Shown here: piece by piece, positions 1-8,842 of the stretch
Numbering within the stretch: position 1 is the first letter of the stretch
Layout: every line of letters begins with the position of its first letter
Source of the DNA: G963422565 sp963422565
Lineage (GTDB): Bacteria; Pseudomonadota; Alphaproteobacteria; MPNO01
NCBI GenBank assembly: GCA_963422565.1
Contig: OY730228.1
Location: 806,001 to 870,000, forward strand
Direction: 5' to 3'
DNA: 64,000 nt
Program-made: the position numbers and the translations under genes
The notes under the pieces: generated by a model
What the model was told of the DNA's origin: nothing
Database searches by the model: none
The model's input: the letters and a program-made list of their open reading frames with translations, nothing else

Positions 1-487
1 GGCGTTCGCCTATTCCGCCTTGGTCTGCGAGGTCGAGGTCGACAGCGAGACCTGCGAGATCGCGGTGAAGAAGGTCTGGGTCGCCCATGACTGCGGCAAG
101 GCGCTCAACCCGCTCGCGGTCGAAGGCCAGATCGAGGGCTCGGTCTGGATGGGCATGGGCCAGGCCCTCTCCGAGGAGACGCGCTACCACGACGGCCTCG
201 GTATCACCGGCAACATGCTGGACTACCGGGTCCCGACGATCGTCGAGTCGCCGCCGATCGAGACCCATATCGTCGAGGTCGCTGACCCCAACGGGCCGTT
301 CGGGGCCAAGGAGGCCGGAGAGACATCGCTCGCCAACTTCCTGCCGGCCCTGGCGAGCGCGGTCGCCGATGCCGTAGGAGTCCGGGCGACCGAGCTTCCG
401 TTGACTCCGGACCGGCTGATGGCGCTGCTGGAGAAGAAGGAAACCGATGCGCGGGTCGCGGCGCGCAGGAACGGAGGGCGCGGCTGA
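1..487 (+). CDS. hcrA: 4-hydroxybenzoyl-CoA reductase-type alpha (molybdopterin) subunit, C-terminal part
   Basis: The gene enters from before the window; the reading frame is open from base 2 and about 161 residues are seen. They match the end of the large molybdopterin-binding subunit of the xanthine oxidase/CO dehydrogenase family: a VAHDCGKALNP segment, an EGQIEGSVWMGMGQAL cofactor-proximal segment, and GPFGAKEAGE, which carries the conserved active-site glutamate. In the family this subunit binds the Mo cofactor and performs the substrate chemistry in the cytoplasm. The next gene overlaps the stop codon by one base and is a HcrB-type subunit with the extra [4Fe-4S] loop. That makes 4-hydroxybenzoyl-CoA reductase (reductive dehydroxylation to benzoyl-CoA) or a close homologue more likely than a xanthine dehydrogenase. 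The [2Fe-2S] gamma subunit is not downstream, so it is probably upstream of the window. Family assignment is firm; substrate is inferred. Confidence 0.85.
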   Translation, partial: AFAYSALVCEVEVDSETCEIAVKKVWVAHDCGKALNPLAVEGQIEGSVWMGMGQALSEETRYHDGLGITGNMLDYRVPTIVESPPIETHIVEVADPNGPFGAKEAGETSLANFLPALASAVADAVGVRATELPLTPDRLMALLEKKETDARVAARRNGGRG

Positions 488-1464
488 TGGAGCTCATGCC
501 CGGTTTCGAGCTCGCGCGCCCCGAGACGGTCGACGAGGCGGTGCGGCTGCGCCTCGCCGAAAGGCACCGGCGCTATCTTGCGGGCGGCACCGACATGGTC
601 GTCAACGTCCGGCGCGGGATCGAGGCTCCGACGATGCTGGTCGACCTCACCGGCGTCGCGGAGTTGCAGGGCATCACGGCCGATGCCGACGGCGTCGACA
701 TCGGCGCCTCGGTGCCGCTCGCCGAGCTGGCGGCCGAGCCCGAGCTGAACCGTGCCTTTCCCGCCGTCGCCGAGGCCGCGCGCGCGGTCGCCGGCCCGAC
801 CCATCAGAATTACGGCACCGTCGGCGGGAATCTCTGCCTCGATACGCGCTGCCTCTACTACAATCAGAGCGAATGGTGGCGGCGCGCCAACGCCTACTGC
901 CTCAAGCATCGTGGGGAAGTGTGCCATGTCGCCCCGTCGGGCAAGCGCTGCTTCGCCGCTTTCTCGGGCGACCTCGCCCCGGCAGCGATGATCCACGACG
1001 CGGAGGTTACGCTCGCCGGCCCGGACGGTCGGCGGCGCGCGGCGCTTCGGGACATCTACCGCGACGACGGCATGGACCATCTCGCGCTGGCCGAGGGCGA
1101 GCTGCTGGTCTCCCTCCATCTGCCGCGCGCGGCCGCGGGTCTGGCGTCGGGCTACCGCAAGGCGCGGGTGCGCGGATCGATCGATTTCCCGCTGGCCGGC
1201 GCTGCGGTCGCGCTCCGTATCGAGGACGGGCGCCTGTGCGTGCTCCGCGTCGCCCTGACCGCGGTCAACCCCTCCCCGCATCTCGTCGAGGGCACCGAGA
1301 CGCTGCTCGGGGCGCCGCTCGACGACGCCGCGCTCGATCGGCTGCGCGACATGGTCCGCCGCCAGGCCCGGCCGATGCGGACCACCACGGTCGCGCCCTG
1401 GTACCGCCGCCGCGTCGTCGGAGCCCTGGCCCGCCGGCTCGCAGCCGAGCTCGCCGGCGTCTGA
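487..1464 (+). CDS. hcrB: 4-hydroxybenzoyl-CoA reductase-type beta subunit (FAD and [4Fe-4S])
   Basis: This 325-residue protein is the FAD-binding subunit (CoxM/XdhB fold) of a molybdenum hydroxylase. AGGTDMVV near residues 32-39 and GTVGGNLCLDTRC near 110-122 are FAD-contacting segments. Unlike ordinary family members it has the roughly 40-residue insertion (about 120-160) with NQSEWWRRAN and cysteines at 122, 138, 146 and 155. This is the spacing known to hold the additional [4Fe-4S] cluster of 4-hydroxybenzoyl-CoA reductase, where it lets electrons run in reverse from a low-potential donor to the Mo site. The start overlaps the hcrA stop (TGATG). A second ATG at 496 has a better Shine-Dalgarno sequence (GGAG) and is equally possible. 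With HcrA it should form the (alpha beta gamma)2 enzyme of aromatic-CoA degradation. Confidence 0.88.
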   Translation: MELMPGFELARPETVDEAVRLRLAERHRRYLAGGTDMVVNVRRGIEAPTMLVDLTGVAELQGITADADGVDIGASVPLAELAAEPELNRAFPAVAEAARAVAGPTHQNYGTVGGNLCLDTRCLYYNQSEWWRRANAYCLKHRGEVCHVAPSGKRCFAAFSGDLAPAAMIHDAEVTLAGPDGRRRAALRDIYRDDGMDHLALAEGELLVSLHLPRAAAGLASGYRKARVRGSIDFPLAGAAVALRIEDGRLCVLRVALTAVNPSPHLVEGTETLLGAPLDDAALDRLRDMVRRQARPMRTTTVAPWYRRRVVGALARRLAAELAGV

Positions 1465-1918
1465 CACCCAAGGAGACCGGAGGCACGGTGCCGGCATGCC
1501 AGTCGCCGATCGGCCGCCCTATCGCGGATTTCGGTCGAACCCGATACGAGATGCATCCGACCGGACCCATCCGTATGCGGACGATCTCGCCGGCGAGAAG
1601 GGACGGCAGCAGCCGATCACAATTCGATTCGGCAAGACGATGAAGCTTGCGGACGCGTTCGGTGCCGAGTTGTCGACAACCGCCGTCGACATCATCGGGA
1701 GATCCGCGTTGGTGGAATACCGACCGTCCGAGTCCTCCAGCCGGTAATTTCGATGCTGAAGACCGCCATACGGTCAAGGCCGGTATCCGTAACGGGTCGT
1801 CGGTGGGGGTCGATCGACGCTGTCCGCATCCGCCCGCCGGAGCGCAGAGATCTGCGCGAGGCGACGCTCCCCGAAGTCTTCATCGGGCTTTTGGCCCACA
1901 CCGCACAGGAACAGGACG
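1465..1918. other. Intergenic region, 454 bp, no gene recognised
   Basis: Short open frames occur here (for example 1496-1747 and 1753-1938 on +), but none has a convincing ribosome-binding site or a recognisable product. A perfect 10-base palindrome, TTGTCGACAA, lies near 1672-1681. No T-tailed hairpin and no clear promoter were seen. The region probably contains the 3' end of the hcr transcript and the 5' region of the enoyl-CoA hydratase gene. Confidence 0.5.
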
Positions 1919-2737
1919 ATGGCCGAACACGCATATGACGGGCTTAGCCTCGAGATCGTCGACGGGGTCGGAAGGATCACGCTCGACATGCCGCAGTTCG
2001 GCAACGCGTTGACCGGGGACGGGGTGCGGGAGCTGCTGGCCGCCCTCGAAGCCTGCGAGGACGATGACGGAATCGGTGCGCTGATGCTGACCGGCGCCGG
2101 CCGCAATTTCTGCGCCGGGTTCAACCTCAAGGAGATCCCGCCGCTCGCCGAGGGGGTGGACGCGGTCGCCACGCATTTTCGCGATCTGGCCATGTGGTGG
2201 CATCTCGTGCTGCACAAGATCGTGCGCATCCCCAAGCCGGTCTTGTCCGCGGTCAACGGCACGGCGGCCGGGTCGGGGCTCGGCATGGCGCTGTGCTCGG
2301 ACCTCGTCGTCTGCTCCGAGAGCGCGCGTTTTCTCTGCGCCTGGCACACGATCGGGCTCGCCAACGACGCGACTACCAGCTATTCGCTGGCCAAGATCGT
2401 CGGGTTCCGCCGCGCCCAGGAGATGATGATCACCAACCGGCCGGTCGGCGCCGCCGAAGCGGTCGAATGGGGGATCGCCAACCGCGCCTACCCCGACGAC
2501 GTTTTCGCCGAGACAGCCATGGACATCGCCCGCGAGCTCGCCGCCGCGCCGACGCATCTCCAGGCGATGGCGAAGGAAGGCTTCCATGCCGGCTGGCGGC
2601 GCTCGCTCGAAGAGGCGACCGCCTACGAAATCCGAAACGTCATGACCTCGGTGCGCGATCCCTACTTCCACGCCGCACTGACCCGCTTCCTCGAGGACGG
2701 CGGCAAGTCGACCAGGGTCCAGGTCGCGCTGCCCTGA
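1919..2737 (+). CDS. Enoyl-CoA hydratase/isomerase family protein
   Basis: A 272-residue crotonase-superfamily enzyme of normal length. The oxyanion-hole segments are present: GAGRNFCAGFNLKE near residues 58-71, and NGTAAGSGLGMALCSDLVV near 110-130. In the position of the first catalytic glutamate of classical hydratases the sequence reads SGLGMAL rather than GGGCEL. The exact reaction (hydration, isomerisation, ring opening or thioester hydrolysis) is therefore open. The ATG at 1919 follows AGGA-containing sequence at about the right distance. Its place behind a 4-hydroxybenzoyl-CoA reductase suggests a role in CoA-thioester degradation of aromatic or acyl compounds. It converges with the minus-strand cluster, leaving only 14 bp between the stops. 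Confidence 0.85.
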   Translation: MAEHAYDGLSLEIVDGVGRITLDMPQFGNALTGDGVRELLAALEACEDDDGIGALMLTGAGRNFCAGFNLKEIPPLAEGVDAVATHFRDLAMWWHLVLHKIVRIPKPVLSAVNGTAAGSGLGMALCSDLVVCSESARFLCAWHTIGLANDATTSYSLAKIVGFRRAQEMMITNRPVGAAEAVEWGIANRAYPDDVFAETAMDIARELAAAPTHLQAMAKEGFHAGWRRSLEEATAYEIRNVMTSVRDPYFHAALTRFLEDGGKSTRVQVALP

Positions 2738-2751
2738 GCGGGCATGCTCCG

Positions 2752-3744
2752 TCAGCTCTTGGACTGCTCGAGCGTCTCGGGCACGAACAGATCCTCGATC
2801 GCGAGTCGGCGCCGGGTCAGCCCCTGCTCATGGGCGTAGCGCGCCATGGTTTCGATCGAGACCCGGTTGGCCTCGACTCCATAGGGCCAGTAATCCTCGC
2901 CCATCAGCGCCACGGTCTCCTCGACCTCGGCGGCGAGCCAGGGAACGGTTGCCTTGACGGCGCCGAAATTGCGGAGCCTCGGCAAAGCGAGCGCCTTCGC
3001 CTTCTCGAACGCCTCGTAGACATTGTTGGCGAGCCAGCGGTGATCCTGGACCAGGCTGCGGCGGAGCGCCGCCACATGCATGATCGGATGGACGCCGGTT
3101 CTCCGGTAATAGTCCTTCTCGCGCGCGCGGTAATCCGGAAACAGCCGCCCGACCACGGGCGATCGCCGGAGGAAGGCCGACGGCGGCAAAGGCGAGACCA
3201 TCGCATCGAGCTCGCCGCCGGCCATCATTCCGCTCAAGCTGCGGTCCGCCGGGATCGGGCGGCAGACGATCTCCGGCGGCAGATCGAGGGCGATCTTCTC
3301 GGGCCGCCCGGGATCCTCGATGCCGCCGGTGCGCCACGTCGCGTCGGATGCCTTGACGCCGAACTCGTCCGACAGAAGACCGCGCGCCGCGAGCGCCGCC
3401 GTGACCTGATACTCCGGCACCCCGATTTCGCGCCCTTTCAGATCCTCGGGCCGGTCGATGCCCCGGTCGGTGCGAATATAGATCGCCGAATGGCGCCACA
3501 TCCGCGACAGGAACACCGGTATCGCGACATAGGGGGGATCCCCCCGGTCGACCATCATCATGTAGGAGCTGAACGACATCTCGGTGAGGTCGAATTCCCG
3601 GTTGCGGATCGCCCGGAAGAAGATGTCGTGGATATCGAGCGAGAAATGGACGGCGTCGCAGCCCTCGATCCCCACCCGGCCGTCGGCGAGCGCCTGCACC
3701 CGGTCGTAGTCCCAGAAAGTCATCGTGAGCGGCAGCAACGCCAT
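2752..3744 (-). CDS. 4,5-dihydroxyphthalate decarboxylase/NMT1-like family protein
   Basis: A 330-residue protein of the periplasmic-binding-protein type II fold that resembles the 4,5-dihydroxyphthalate decarboxylase and NMT1/THI5-like families. It begins LPLTMTFWDYDRVQALADG with a following GIEG turn, and has RPEDLKGREIGVPEYQ near residues 98-113, both typical of this group. No signal peptide or lipobox is seen, so it is probably cytoplasmic. That favours an enzyme over a transporter-binding protein, though many databases label the family as ABC substrate-binding proteins. It is the last gene of the long minus-strand run. The alpha/beta hydrolase gene ends only 9 bp upstream of its start. 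The substrate is unknown. Confidence 0.7.
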   Translation of the reverse strand: MALLPLTMTFWDYDRVQALADGRVGIEGCDAVHFSLDIHDIFFRAIRNREFDLTEMSFSSYMMMVDRGDPPYVAIPVFLSRMWRHSAIYIRTDRGIDRPEDLKGREIGVPEYQVTAALAARGLLSDEFGVKASDATWRTGGIEDPGRPEKIALDLPPEIVCRPIPADRSLSGMMAGGELDAMVSPLPPSAFLRRSPVVGRLFPDYRAREKDYYRRTGVHPIMHVAALRRSLVQDHRWLANNVYEAFEKAKALALPRLRNFGAVKATVPWLAAEVEETVALMGEDYWPYGVEANRVSIETMARYAHEQGLTRRRLAIEDLFVPETLEQSKS

Positions 3745-3753
3745 GCCGGTCTC

Positions 3754-4620
3754 CTATGTCCGGGCCGGACCCCCGCCCATGCGGATCTCCTCCAGGACGG
3801 GCAGGAGATGGGTTCGGAACAGAGCCGGGTTCTCGCTCATCGGAAAATGGCCCAGCTCCGGCATGATCGTCGCCCGCGCCCCCGGGATGGCGCGGGCGGT
3901 GCGGAGCGTATCCTCCGGGGTGCAGGAATAGTCGTAGGCGCCGGTCAACAGATAGAGCGGACAGCGCCCGGTATCGATCAGTCCGGTCCTGTCGCGGAAA
4001 TCCGAGTCGGCGCGGTAGAAATGGAGGTCCCCCTGAAAGACGCCCGGCCCCGACTGGAGATAGGCCCACAATGTCTCCCAGCGCCGGTCTTCGGGCGCCT
4101 GCGGCGCGATCAGACCCGAAACCAGAGCGGCCGACACTTCGCCGCCATGGATGTCGGGGCGGTTGAGCCAGACCGTATCGTACCACGGCGTCTGGTGATC
4201 GGCGCATTCGATCCCGATCAGCGCGCGAAACCGCTCCGCATAGCGCGCGGCGAGATCGAGCACGATCCGCCCACCCATTGAACAGCCCATGACCACCGGC
4301 CGATCGAGCGCCAGGGCGTCCGCCATGTCGATGATCGAACGGCTGTAGGTTTCGGCCGTCAACCGGTACTCCTCGGCCTCGTAGCCCGGCGGCGGAAACG
4401 ACTTCCCGTGCCAAGGCATGTCGAAGGCGATCACCCGGAAATGGCCGGCGACCTCGTCGTCGACCATGAGATGGCGGTATTGCCGGGAGTCGGCGCCGGC
4501 GGTGTGTAGGCAGAGGAGCGGGATACCGCTGCCGGCTTCCTCGAAATAGACGCGGCAGTCCCGGCCGGCCAGAGCCGTCCGCAGATAGCGGCCGACGATG
4601 GGCTCGAGCTCAGCCGCCAT
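3754..4620 (-). CDS. Alpha/beta hydrolase
   Basis: A 288-residue alpha/beta-hydrolase-fold protein. The nucleophile elbow is GCSMGG with the serine at residue 114. LCLHTAGADSRQYRHL near residues 36-51 supplies the oxyanion region, and LTGAYDYSCTPEDT plus PELGHFPMSENP near the C-terminus supply the acid and the catalytic histidine. The frame is open up to 4686, but the ATG at 4620 begins MAAELEPIVGRYL and overlaps the preceding gene by 11 bp, like other junctions in this run, so I chose it. It lies between the SCP2-like gene and the decarboxylase/NMT1-like gene, and the three probably act together on one carboxylated or ester substrate. The hydrolysed bond cannot be predicted. Confidence 0.8.
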   Translation of the reverse strand: MAAELEPIVGRYLRTALAGRDCRVYFEEAGSGIPLLCLHTAGADSRQYRHLMVDDEVAGHFRVIAFDMPWHGKSFPPPGYEAEEYRLTAETYSRSIIDMADALALDRPVVMGCSMGGRIVLDLAARYAERFRALIGIECADHQTPWYDTVWLNRPDIHGGEVSAALVSGLIAPQAPEDRRWETLWAYLQSGPGVFQGDLHFYRADSDFRDRTGLIDTGRCPLYLLTGAYDYSCTPEDTLRTARAIPGARATIMPELGHFPMSENPALFRTHLLPVLEEIRMGGGPART

Positions 4621-5041
4621 CGCCCGGACCGCCGAGGAGCCGGTCGAGGCCTGCCCGCCTGGGCGCCTCCAGAACCTCCTTGACATAGCGCAGATTGGCC
4701 ATGAACGGCCGCAGATCGCCCTCGATCGAAGCGGTCCCGAAGCGGCTCATCGCCAGCAGATCGTTGTAGCCGGGTTCCGGGACGGGCTGCCAGAAACGCC
4801 GCCAGACCTCGACGCCAGCGCGGACGGTGAACGATCGCGAGCGCATCGGAAACGGTCCGCGCAGTGCGCTGCGAAGCGCCCCCTCATGGACCTTCACCAG
4901 GATCTCCAGGCCGGCGCAACCGACCGCGAAGACCTCGCTGAAAAAACGCCCGCGGCGGACCAGGCGCGCGTTTTGGTTGACCAGCGCCGGGAGCCGTTCG
5001 AGAACGGAGGCGAGATCGTCTTCGGTCATCGTCGAGGTCAT
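4610..5041 (-). CDS. Small SCP2-like protein, function unknown
   Basis: 143 residues. I recognise it only as resembling small proteins of SCP2-like type that accompany alpha/beta hydrolases in similar operons. The visible pattern is FFSEVFAVGCAGLEILVKVHEG (an amphipathic strand/turn), then GPF, FWQPVPEPGYND, and a C-terminal EGDLRPFMANLRYVKEVLEAPR that should form a helix. There is no signal peptide or membrane segment. The start codon lies 7 bp after the ligA stop and the 3' end overlaps the hydrolase start by 11 bp, so it is probably co-transcribed with both. An alternative ATG is at 5029. A lipid- or substrate-binding role is inference from the fold resemblance only. Confidence 0.6.
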   Translation of the reverse strand: MTSTMTEDDLASVLERLPALVNQNARLVRRGRFFSEVFAVGCAGLEILVKVHEGALRSALRGPFPMRSRSFTVRAGVEVWRRFWQPVPEPGYNDLLAMSRFGTASIEGDLRPFMANLRYVKEVLEAPRRAGLDRLLGGPGDGG

Positions 5042-5048
5042 CGTCGGC

Positions 5049-7127
5049 TCAACCCTGCTCGCCGGCCGGCCGATCGATCAGTGCCCGCCATTCGGCTTCG
5101 CCGAGCACGGCGACGCCGAGCGCTTCGGCCTGGCGCGCCTTGGCGCCCGCATCGGCACCGGCGACGATCATATCGGTCCGCTTCGAGATCGATCCCGACA
5201 CCTTCGCCCCGAGAGCTTCGGCGCGCGCCTTGGCTTCGGCGCGGGTCATGCTTTCCAACATGCCGGTGAATACGATCGTCTTGCCGGCGAACGCGCCACC
5301 CCCGCCCGGTTCCTCGACCGGGACCGGGTCGAGCAGATCCTCGAGATCCTCGAGGATGTCGAGATTGCGGGGTTCCGCAAAGAATTCGATCAGATCGGCG
5401 GCCATCGACGGGCCGATGCCGTCGATGGCGACCAGATCGCGATAGTCCTGGCCGTCATGGTCCGCCGCGGCCCGCATGGCCGCGCGCCATGCCGCCAGGT
5501 CCCCGTATGCGCGCGCCAGCAGACGCGCCGTCGCCTGGCCGACCTGTCGGATGCCGAGCGCATAGATCAATCGGTCGAACCCGATCGTTCGCTTGTCCTC
5601 GATGGCGCGCCGCAGGTTCTCGACCGATTTCTCGCCCCAGCCCTTGCGGTCGGCGAGCCCGTCCCGGCCGGGAAGCCGGAAGATGTCCGCGGGCGAGACG
5701 ATCAGCCCTTCGCGCCAGAACGTCTCGATATTCCTGCCGCCGAGACCCGCGATGTCGAAGGCGTCGCGGGAGACGAAATGCTTGAGCCGCTCGACGGCCT
5801 GGGCCGGGCAGATCAGGCCGCCGGTGCAGCGTCTGACGGCCTCGTCCTCCTCGCGCGCCGCATGGCTGCCGCATTCGGGACAGACATCCGGGAAGACGAA
5901 GGGAACCGCCTCCGGCGGCCGCTTGTCGGCGACTACGGCGACGACCTGGGGAATCACGTCCCCCGCCCGCTGGACGGTGACCGTATCGCCCACGCAGACG
6001 CCCTTGCGGGCGATCTCGTCCTCGTTGTGCAGCGTCGCGCGCGCGACGACGGCGCCGCCCACGGTCACCGGTTCCAGGTTCGCGACCGGGGTGAGCGCGC
6101 CGGTACGCCCGACCTGGATCGAGATCGACCGCAGGACCGTCTCGGCCCGCTCGGCCGCGAACTTGTGCGCGACGGCCCAGCGCGGCGCCCGGCTGGCATG
6201 TCCGAGCCGGTCTTGCCAATCGATCCGGTTGACCTTGTAGACGACGCCGTCGATGTCGTAGTCGAGCCCGGCGCGGCCGCCGTCGAGCGCGGCGTGGCAA
6301 GCGAGCGCCTCGTCGAGGGTGGCGCAGAGCCTGGACAGCGGGTTGACCCGGAACCCCCAGCCGTCGAGCCGCTCGAGGAACGCCCACTGGGTCGCGCCGA
6401 CCGCACCGTCCGACGCGCCCCAGCCATAGGCGAACATGCGCAGCGGGCGCCCGGCGGTGACCGCCGTGTCGAGCTGCCGGAGCGAGCCGGCGGCGGCGTT
6501 GCGCGGGTTGGCGAACAGGCCCTCCCCGGCCTCGGCGCGGGCGGCGTTCAGCGCGCCGAAGTCGGAGCGGCGCATATAGACCTCGCCCCGAATCTCGAGC
6601 AGGGCCGGCGGCCGGCCGGCCAGGCTGCGCGGAACCTCGTCGAGAGTCCCGAGATTGGCCGTCACATCTTCGCCGACCGTGCCGTCGCCGCGCGTCGCCC
6701 CGAGAACGAAGCGGCCCCGCTCATAACGCAGCGACACCGAAAGCCCGTCGATCTTCGGTTCGGCGACCATCTCGACCGCCGCCCCGGCCTCGAGGCCGAG
6801 GAATCGCCGGACCCGCCCGTAGAACTCGGCGACCTCCCCGGCATCGAACGCGTTGCCGAGGGAGAACATCGGCGCCGCGTGGCGGACTTTGGCGAAACCG
6901 GCGCCGGGCGCGGCGCCCAGCCGCTTGGACGGGCTGTCCTCGCGCACCAGATCGGGATGGAGCGCCTCCAAGTCCTCGTTGCATCGACGCAGCGCGTCAT
7001 ACTCCGCATCGCTGATCTCGGGGGCGTCGCGATCGTAGTAGAGAACGTCGTGGCGAGCGATCTCGGTCGCGAGCCGCGCGAGCTCGGCGGCGGCCTCCGC
7101 AGGGCCGAGGGGTCGCTCCCCGTTCAC
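5049..7127 (-). CDS. ligA: NAD-dependent DNA ligase LigA
   Basis: A 692-residue bacterial DNA ligase that seals nicks using NAD+. In order: the Ia domain at the N-terminus with HDVLYYDRDAPEISDAEYD, the adenylation domain with the AMP-accepting lysine in KIDG (residue 125), an OB fold, a four-cysteine zinc finger (CPECG...C...C, about residues 410-435), helix-hairpin-helix repeats, and a C-terminal BRCT domain starting near FAGKTIVFTGML. The frame is open to 7307, but residues before VNGERPLGP have no ligase character. GTG at 7127 gives a 4-base GTGA overlap with the recN stop, so I used it. It is the last housekeeping gene before the catabolic trio at the end of the operon. Confidence 0.96.
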   Translation of the reverse strand: MNGERPLGPAEAAAELARLATEIARHDVLYYDRDAPEISDAEYDALRRCNEDLEALHPDLVREDSPSKRLGAAPGAGFAKVRHAAPMFSLGNAFDAGEVAEFYGRVRRFLGLEAGAAVEMVAEPKIDGLSVSLRYERGRFVLGATRGDGTVGEDVTANLGTLDEVPRSLAGRPPALLEIRGEVYMRRSDFGALNAARAEAGEGLFANPRNAAAGSLRQLDTAVTAGRPLRMFAYGWGASDGAVGATQWAFLERLDGWGFRVNPLSRLCATLDEALACHAALDGGRAGLDYDIDGVVYKVNRIDWQDRLGHASRAPRWAVAHKFAAERAETVLRSISIQVGRTGALTPVANLEPVTVGGAVVARATLHNEDEIARKGVCVGDTVTVQRAGDVIPQVVAVVADKRPPEAVPFVFPDVCPECGSHAAREEDEAVRRCTGGLICPAQAVERLKHFVSRDAFDIAGLGGRNIETFWREGLIVSPADIFRLPGRDGLADRKGWGEKSVENLRRAIEDKRTIGFDRLIYALGIRQVGQATARLLARAYGDLAAWRAAMRAAADHDGQDYRDLVAIDGIGPSMAADLIEFFAEPRNLDILEDLEDLLDPVPVEEPGGGGAFAGKTIVFTGMLESMTRAEAKARAEALGAKVSGSISKRTDMIVAGADAGAKARQAEALGVAVLGEAEWRALIDRPAGEQG

Positions 7128-8836
7128 CGCGGCGAGGCCTCGATCAGGCTGTCGGCCGCGGCGCGCGCTTCCTGGGTGATGGACGCGCCGGCGAGCAGCC
7201 GCGCGATCTCCTCGCGGCGCCCCGCCGGGTCGAGCTCGTCGACTTCCGTGGCCGGCGCGGACGGCCGGCGCCCCGAACCGCCGCTCGGCCGCCTGCGGAC
7301 GCACCAATGGGCGGTGCCGACCGCGGCGACCTGCGGAGAATGGGTGACGACGAGCACCTGGACCGTCTGCGCCAGCCGACGAAGCCGCTGGCCGACCGCG
7401 GCCGAGACCGCGCCGCCGATGCCGGCGTCGACCTCGTCGAACACCAGCGTCGGCACGTCATCGCCGCGCGCGAGAACGACCTTGAGGGCGAGCAGAAACC
7501 GCGCCAGCTCGCCGCCGGACAGAACCTGGGAGAGCGGCGCCATAGGGGCATCGGAGAGAGTCGCCGCCGTAAACGCGATTCGGTCGATGCCGTCCCGACC
7601 CCAGCGCGCCTCCGGCAACTCCTCGAGGAGAGTCGCGAACCGCGCCGTACCGAGATGGAGCGGCCGCAACTCCTGCGCGACGGCCGCATCCAGATCGCCC
7701 GCGGCCTTCCGCCGCGCCCGGCTCAGGGCGCGCGCGCGATCCAGATACCGCGCCTTCGCGTCTTCGGCCGCGGCCGCGAGCCGCGCGAGTTCGCCCGCCC
7801 GGTCCTCGGCGACGGCGAGGCGGGATGCGAGCTGCGCGCGCAGAGCGGGCAGCGCATCCGGGGCAGCGTCGTGCTTGCGCGCGAGCGCGCGCAGCGCGAA
7901 CAGGCGCTGCTCGACGGAGTCCAGCCGGGCGGGGTCGCCGTCGAGGTCCTGGGCCAGCCGGTCGAGCGCGCCGCGCGCTTCCTCGGTCTCTGCGGACGCG
8001 CGGTCGAGCGCGGCGAGGATCGGATCCATAGCGCCTTCCGACAGCTCGGCCGAGCGGGCGAGGGCGCGATACGCGGCGTCGAGCCCCGCCTGAGCGCCGT
8101 CTCCGTCGCCCAGCGCCGCGACCGCGGCGCCGACCTCCTCACCCAGCCGTTCGGCGTGGCGGAGACGCCGGCGCTGCGCCTCGAGCGCCGCCACCTCGCC
8201 GGATTCGGGCGCCAGCGCGTCGATCTCCGCCAGCGCGTCGCGAAGCCGTACCCCGTCGCTTTCGGCCGCGTCCGCGGAGTCGCGTGCCCGGCGGAGCGCC
8301 GCCTTGTCCTCACGCCACGCGCGCCAAGCGTCGGCGGTGGCCGCGGCGCAGTCTCGGAGGCGGGCGAAACCGTCCAGAGCGACGCGCTGAGCATCGGCGT
8401 CGAAGAGATCCAGGCGGGCGAACTGGCCGATGACCTCGACCAATCTGGCGCCCACATCGCGGAGCGCGCGAACCGGCACCGGCTGATCCTGGATATAGGC
8501 GCGCGATCGTCCGTCCGGACCGAGCGACCGGCGCAAGATCAGCGGTTCGCCCGCATCGGGCACGGACAGCCCCCGCGCTTCGACGAGGGCCAGCGCCGGA
8601 TGGCCGGCGGGCAGCTCGAAGGCGGCGGCGACCCGCGCCTTCGCCCGCCTCTCCCCGGCGGGGGCGGGCCGCACCAGGCCCGCCTCGGCGCGCGCGCCGA
8701 GGGCAAGGCCAAGAGCATCAAGCAGAATCGATTTTCCGGCGCCCGTCTCGCCCGTCAGCACGCACAGGCCGGGCTTGAACGCGACGTCCAGCGCCTCGAT
8801 CAAGACCACGTTCCGGATCGAGAGCGCGCACAACAT
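7124..8836 (-). CDS. recN: DNA repair protein RecN
   Basis: A 570-residue SMC-like ATPase of double-strand-break repair. The N-terminal Walker A is GETGAGKS (about residues 32-39). A long, charged, alanine/arginine-rich coiled-coil centre follows. At the C-terminus are the ABC-type signature LSGGELARF, Walker B LVFDEVDAGIGG and the H-loop VVTHSPQVAA. The start lies 6 bp after the bamD stop. Its 3' end overlaps ligA. RecN is often SOS-controlled; no LexA-type box is visible directly in front of it, which fits read-through from an upstream promoter. Confidence 0.96.
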   Translation of the reverse strand: MLCALSIRNVVLIEALDVAFKPGLCVLTGETGAGKSILLDALGLALGARAEAGLVRPAPAGERRAKARVAAAFELPAGHPALALVEARGLSVPDAGEPLILRRSLGPDGRSRAYIQDQPVPVRALRDVGARLVEVIGQFARLDLFDADAQRVALDGFARLRDCAAATADAWRAWREDKAALRRARDSADAAESDGVRLRDALAEIDALAPESGEVAALEAQRRRLRHAERLGEEVGAAVAALGDGDGAQAGLDAAYRALARSAELSEGAMDPILAALDRASAETEEARGALDRLAQDLDGDPARLDSVEQRLFALRALARKHDAAPDALPALRAQLASRLAVAEDRAGELARLAAAAEDAKARYLDRARALSRARRKAAGDLDAAVAQELRPLHLGTARFATLLEELPEARWGRDGIDRIAFTAATLSDAPMAPLSQVLSGGELARFLLALKVVLARGDDVPTLVFDEVDAGIGGAVSAAVGQRLRRLAQTVQVLVVTHSPQVAAVGTAHWCVRRRPSGGSGRRPSAPATEVDELDPAGRREEIARLLAGASITQEARAAADSLIEASPR

Positions 8837-8842
8837 GACCGG

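Noticed and set aside
1496..1747. Possible 83-residue gene between hcrB and the enoyl-CoA hydratase
   Set aside because: No ribosome-binding site, no recognisable sequence, composition like translated non-coding DNA.
4827..8093. A 1088-codon open frame on + opposite ligA and recN
   Set aside because: It is antisense to two certain genes. GC-rich third positions create long stop-free antisense frames, and the translation is arginine/alanine-rich without domains.
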